Assembly (NCBI GenBank): GCA_016342595.1
Contig: JAEINY010000001.1
Span: 1 to 64,000, forward strand
DNA: 64,000 bases
Direction: 5' to 3'
DNA from: Marinilabiliaceae bacterium
GTDB lineage: Bacteria; Bacteroidota; Bacteroidia; Bacteroidales; Marinilabiliaceae
In this document: positions 63,028 through 64,000 of the stretch, one piece after another
Layout: every line of letters begins with the position of its first letter
How positions within the stretch are numbered: position 1 is the stretch's first letter
Made by a program: the position numbers and the translations under genes
The notes under the pieces: generated by a model
What the model saw: only the letters and a program-made list of their open reading frames with translations
Told to the model about the DNA's origin: nothing
Database searches by the model: none

Positions 63028-63072
63028 ATTGAAGGGGTGACTAAACAGTAATGTTTTAGTCACCCCTTCAAT
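63028..63072. repeat. Palindrome of the TTCAnnGGGTGACTAA family
   Basis: Arms 63028-63045 (ATTGAAGGGGTGACTAAA) and 63055-63072, perfect over 18 bp, loop 9 nt. It lies between the convergent cytochrome and minus-strand hypothetical genes. Confidence 0.88.
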
Positions 63073-63119
63073 ATTAAGGTCAGATATCCACAGGCTTCCT
63101 CCTGGGGAATAAACGCGCA

Positions 63120-63839
63120 TTAATTCGAACCAACAGTTTCTTTTTCCCGAAGCCGGTTACGGACCCTTCGGTTATTCTCATCAATAATTACAGCCACCAC
63201 TTCCGCACAGGCTTTATAAGTAGCTGGCTGAGCCAAAGCCATGGCATTGAGATAGACTACCAGGCCATCATTAATCTGTTTGCACAATAGTTTATTCAGG
63301 CTGGTAGCCGATGCCAGTTTTTTATTCTCCAGCTTTTGATCCACGGCCTGCAAATAGGCTGTCTCAAAATCTTTTTGGTCATTTTGCAACACCGTGATTA
63401 ATTCCTCCAGGCCGGGTAAGTTTTGAATGGCCGTTGCAATAGCTATCTTCTTGAAATCTTCGAGCAAAGCATTGATGTTGGCACTTTCATCCGCGTAGGA
63501 GAGACCCGCGGTATCAATTCCATAATTATCCAAAACATCCATCACCGTTAAAGCATCTTTTTTAATGCTTTCCAGCGGCCAATGGGTTTTGGCCTGTACT
63601 TCGTAATAAATGACTCTTAACGAAGCATCCCTTTTTTCATCTTTGGGGGCCAATGTCGATCCTGTAGAGTTTTCATTAAGGGCTTGCTTCATCATTTCAT
63701 TATTGCCATGCAGGGCTGCAATTTGGGTGGTCATGTAAGGATCTGTGGTGAAATCGCGTTGCGAGAGATCGGCATAAATCCGGGTGGCTACCGTATTAAT
63801 TTCGGCATTCCTTGTGCGTTGTACAATTTTAGGGATCAT
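63120..63839 (-). CDS. Conserved hypothetical protein, DUF6261-like
   Basis: 239 aa, all-alpha by eye, no signal peptide or membrane helix. Features: AALHGNNEMMKQALNE, DEKRDASLRVIYYEVQAKTH, QNDQKDFETAYLQAVDQK, and a basic tail NNRRVRNRLREKE. I recall this build from a Bacteroidota-only family, probably DUF6261, but it is a weak recognition. Function unknown. Confidence 0.6.
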   Translation of the reverse strand: MIPKIVQRTRNAEINTVATRIYADLSQRDFTTDPYMTTQIAALHGNNEMMKQALNENSTGSTLAPKDEKRDASLRVIYYEVQAKTHWPLESIKKDALTVMDVLDNYGIDTAGLSYADESANINALLEDFKKIAIATAIQNLPGLEELITVLQNDQKDFETAYLQAVDQKLENKKLASATSLNKLLCKQINDGLVVYLNAMALAQPATYKACAEVVAVIIDENNRRVRNRLREKETVGSN

Positions 63840-64000
63840 AGGTGTTTTTTTTTACTGGTTAATTACACTAGTCAAGTTAAAAAGATCTTGCGTAACATTC
63901 AAGTTGTTTTTTCTTTGGAGTTTAATTTTTGAGCATCTTTTTATTTGAAAACGCCATTTTGCGCTTAAACCAAGGGACAATGTCATTGCCTCATTTTTTT

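Overview
The window looks like a chromosomal segment of a Bacteroidota bacterium, probably close to the marine or anaerobic Marinilabiliales/Bacteroidales. Evidence: a T9SS C-terminal sorting domain (end of the first gene), PorE-like TPR/PD40/OmpA and 'plug' (DUF5103) proteins linked to type IX secretion, a Na+-NQR operon, DUF2851 and other Bacteroidota-typical families, the purM-prfA-pyrF order, and promoters of the TTG/TTTG-N17..24-TAnnTTTG type rather than sigma-70 type. It is mostly ordinary housekeeping sequence. Intergenic spaces are unusually rich in palindromes and in tandem repeats with a 7, 14 or 21 bp period. No rRNA, tRNA, IS element or CRISPR array was recognised.

Layout. 1-8.1 kb: a secreted T9SS substrate broken by one in-frame stop, an ORF6N protein, a PorE-like lipoprotein, a 21-bp repeat array, proline catabolism (pruA) and a T9SS plug-like protein. 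8.1-14.1 kb: complete nqrABCDEF operon. 14.2-19.1 kb: a SWIM/SNF2 helicase, an XPF/ERCC4-type nuclease and the decayed remains of a second helicase copy. 19.1-22.8 kb: formate-THF ligase, the flavin transferase apbE and two tiny membrane proteins, one NqrM-like, probably for NQR maturation. 22.9-28.1 kb: fused E1 of a 2-oxoacid dehydrogenase, an 800-bp gene-free region full of hairpins, and an NhaC-type Na+/H+ antiporter. 28.3-33.5 kb: YqgE and a five-gene minus-strand operon (amn, holA, rhomboid, gmhB, class IV aminotransferase). 33.5-40.7 kb: minus-strand genes including two more PorE-like propeller proteins, a GNAT enzyme, a glycosyltransferase and recR. 41.0-46.4 kb: Na+:solute symporter, second 21-bp array, purM, prfA, pyrF. 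46.6-55.1 kb: DUF2851, K+ channel, lipoproteins, rpsO, pnp, and a kinase remnant. 55.2-63.8 kb: TrmH-type methylase, sucC, arginine deiminase, an FAD oxidoreductase, a small outer-membrane protein, an octaheme cytochrome with TPRs, and a conserved hypothetical protein.

How the genes work together. Nqr exports Na+ while oxidising NADH; ApbE attaches FMN to NqrB and NqrC; the NqrM-like protein probably supplies iron for assembly; NhaC and the SSS symporter use or balance the Na+ gradient. The PorE-like and plug proteins belong to the type IX secretion/cell-envelope theme, and the broken first gene is a cargo of that pathway.

For follow-up, the strongest points are: (i) the SNF2-SWIM plus ERCC4 nuclease pair with a broken duplicate; (ii) a dispersed palindrome family with half-site close to TTCAnnGGGTGACTAA at many gene ends; (iii) two 21-bp arrays and several heptamer arrays, each locus with its own consensus; (iv) a roughly 185-nt multi-hairpin element at 25565-25750.
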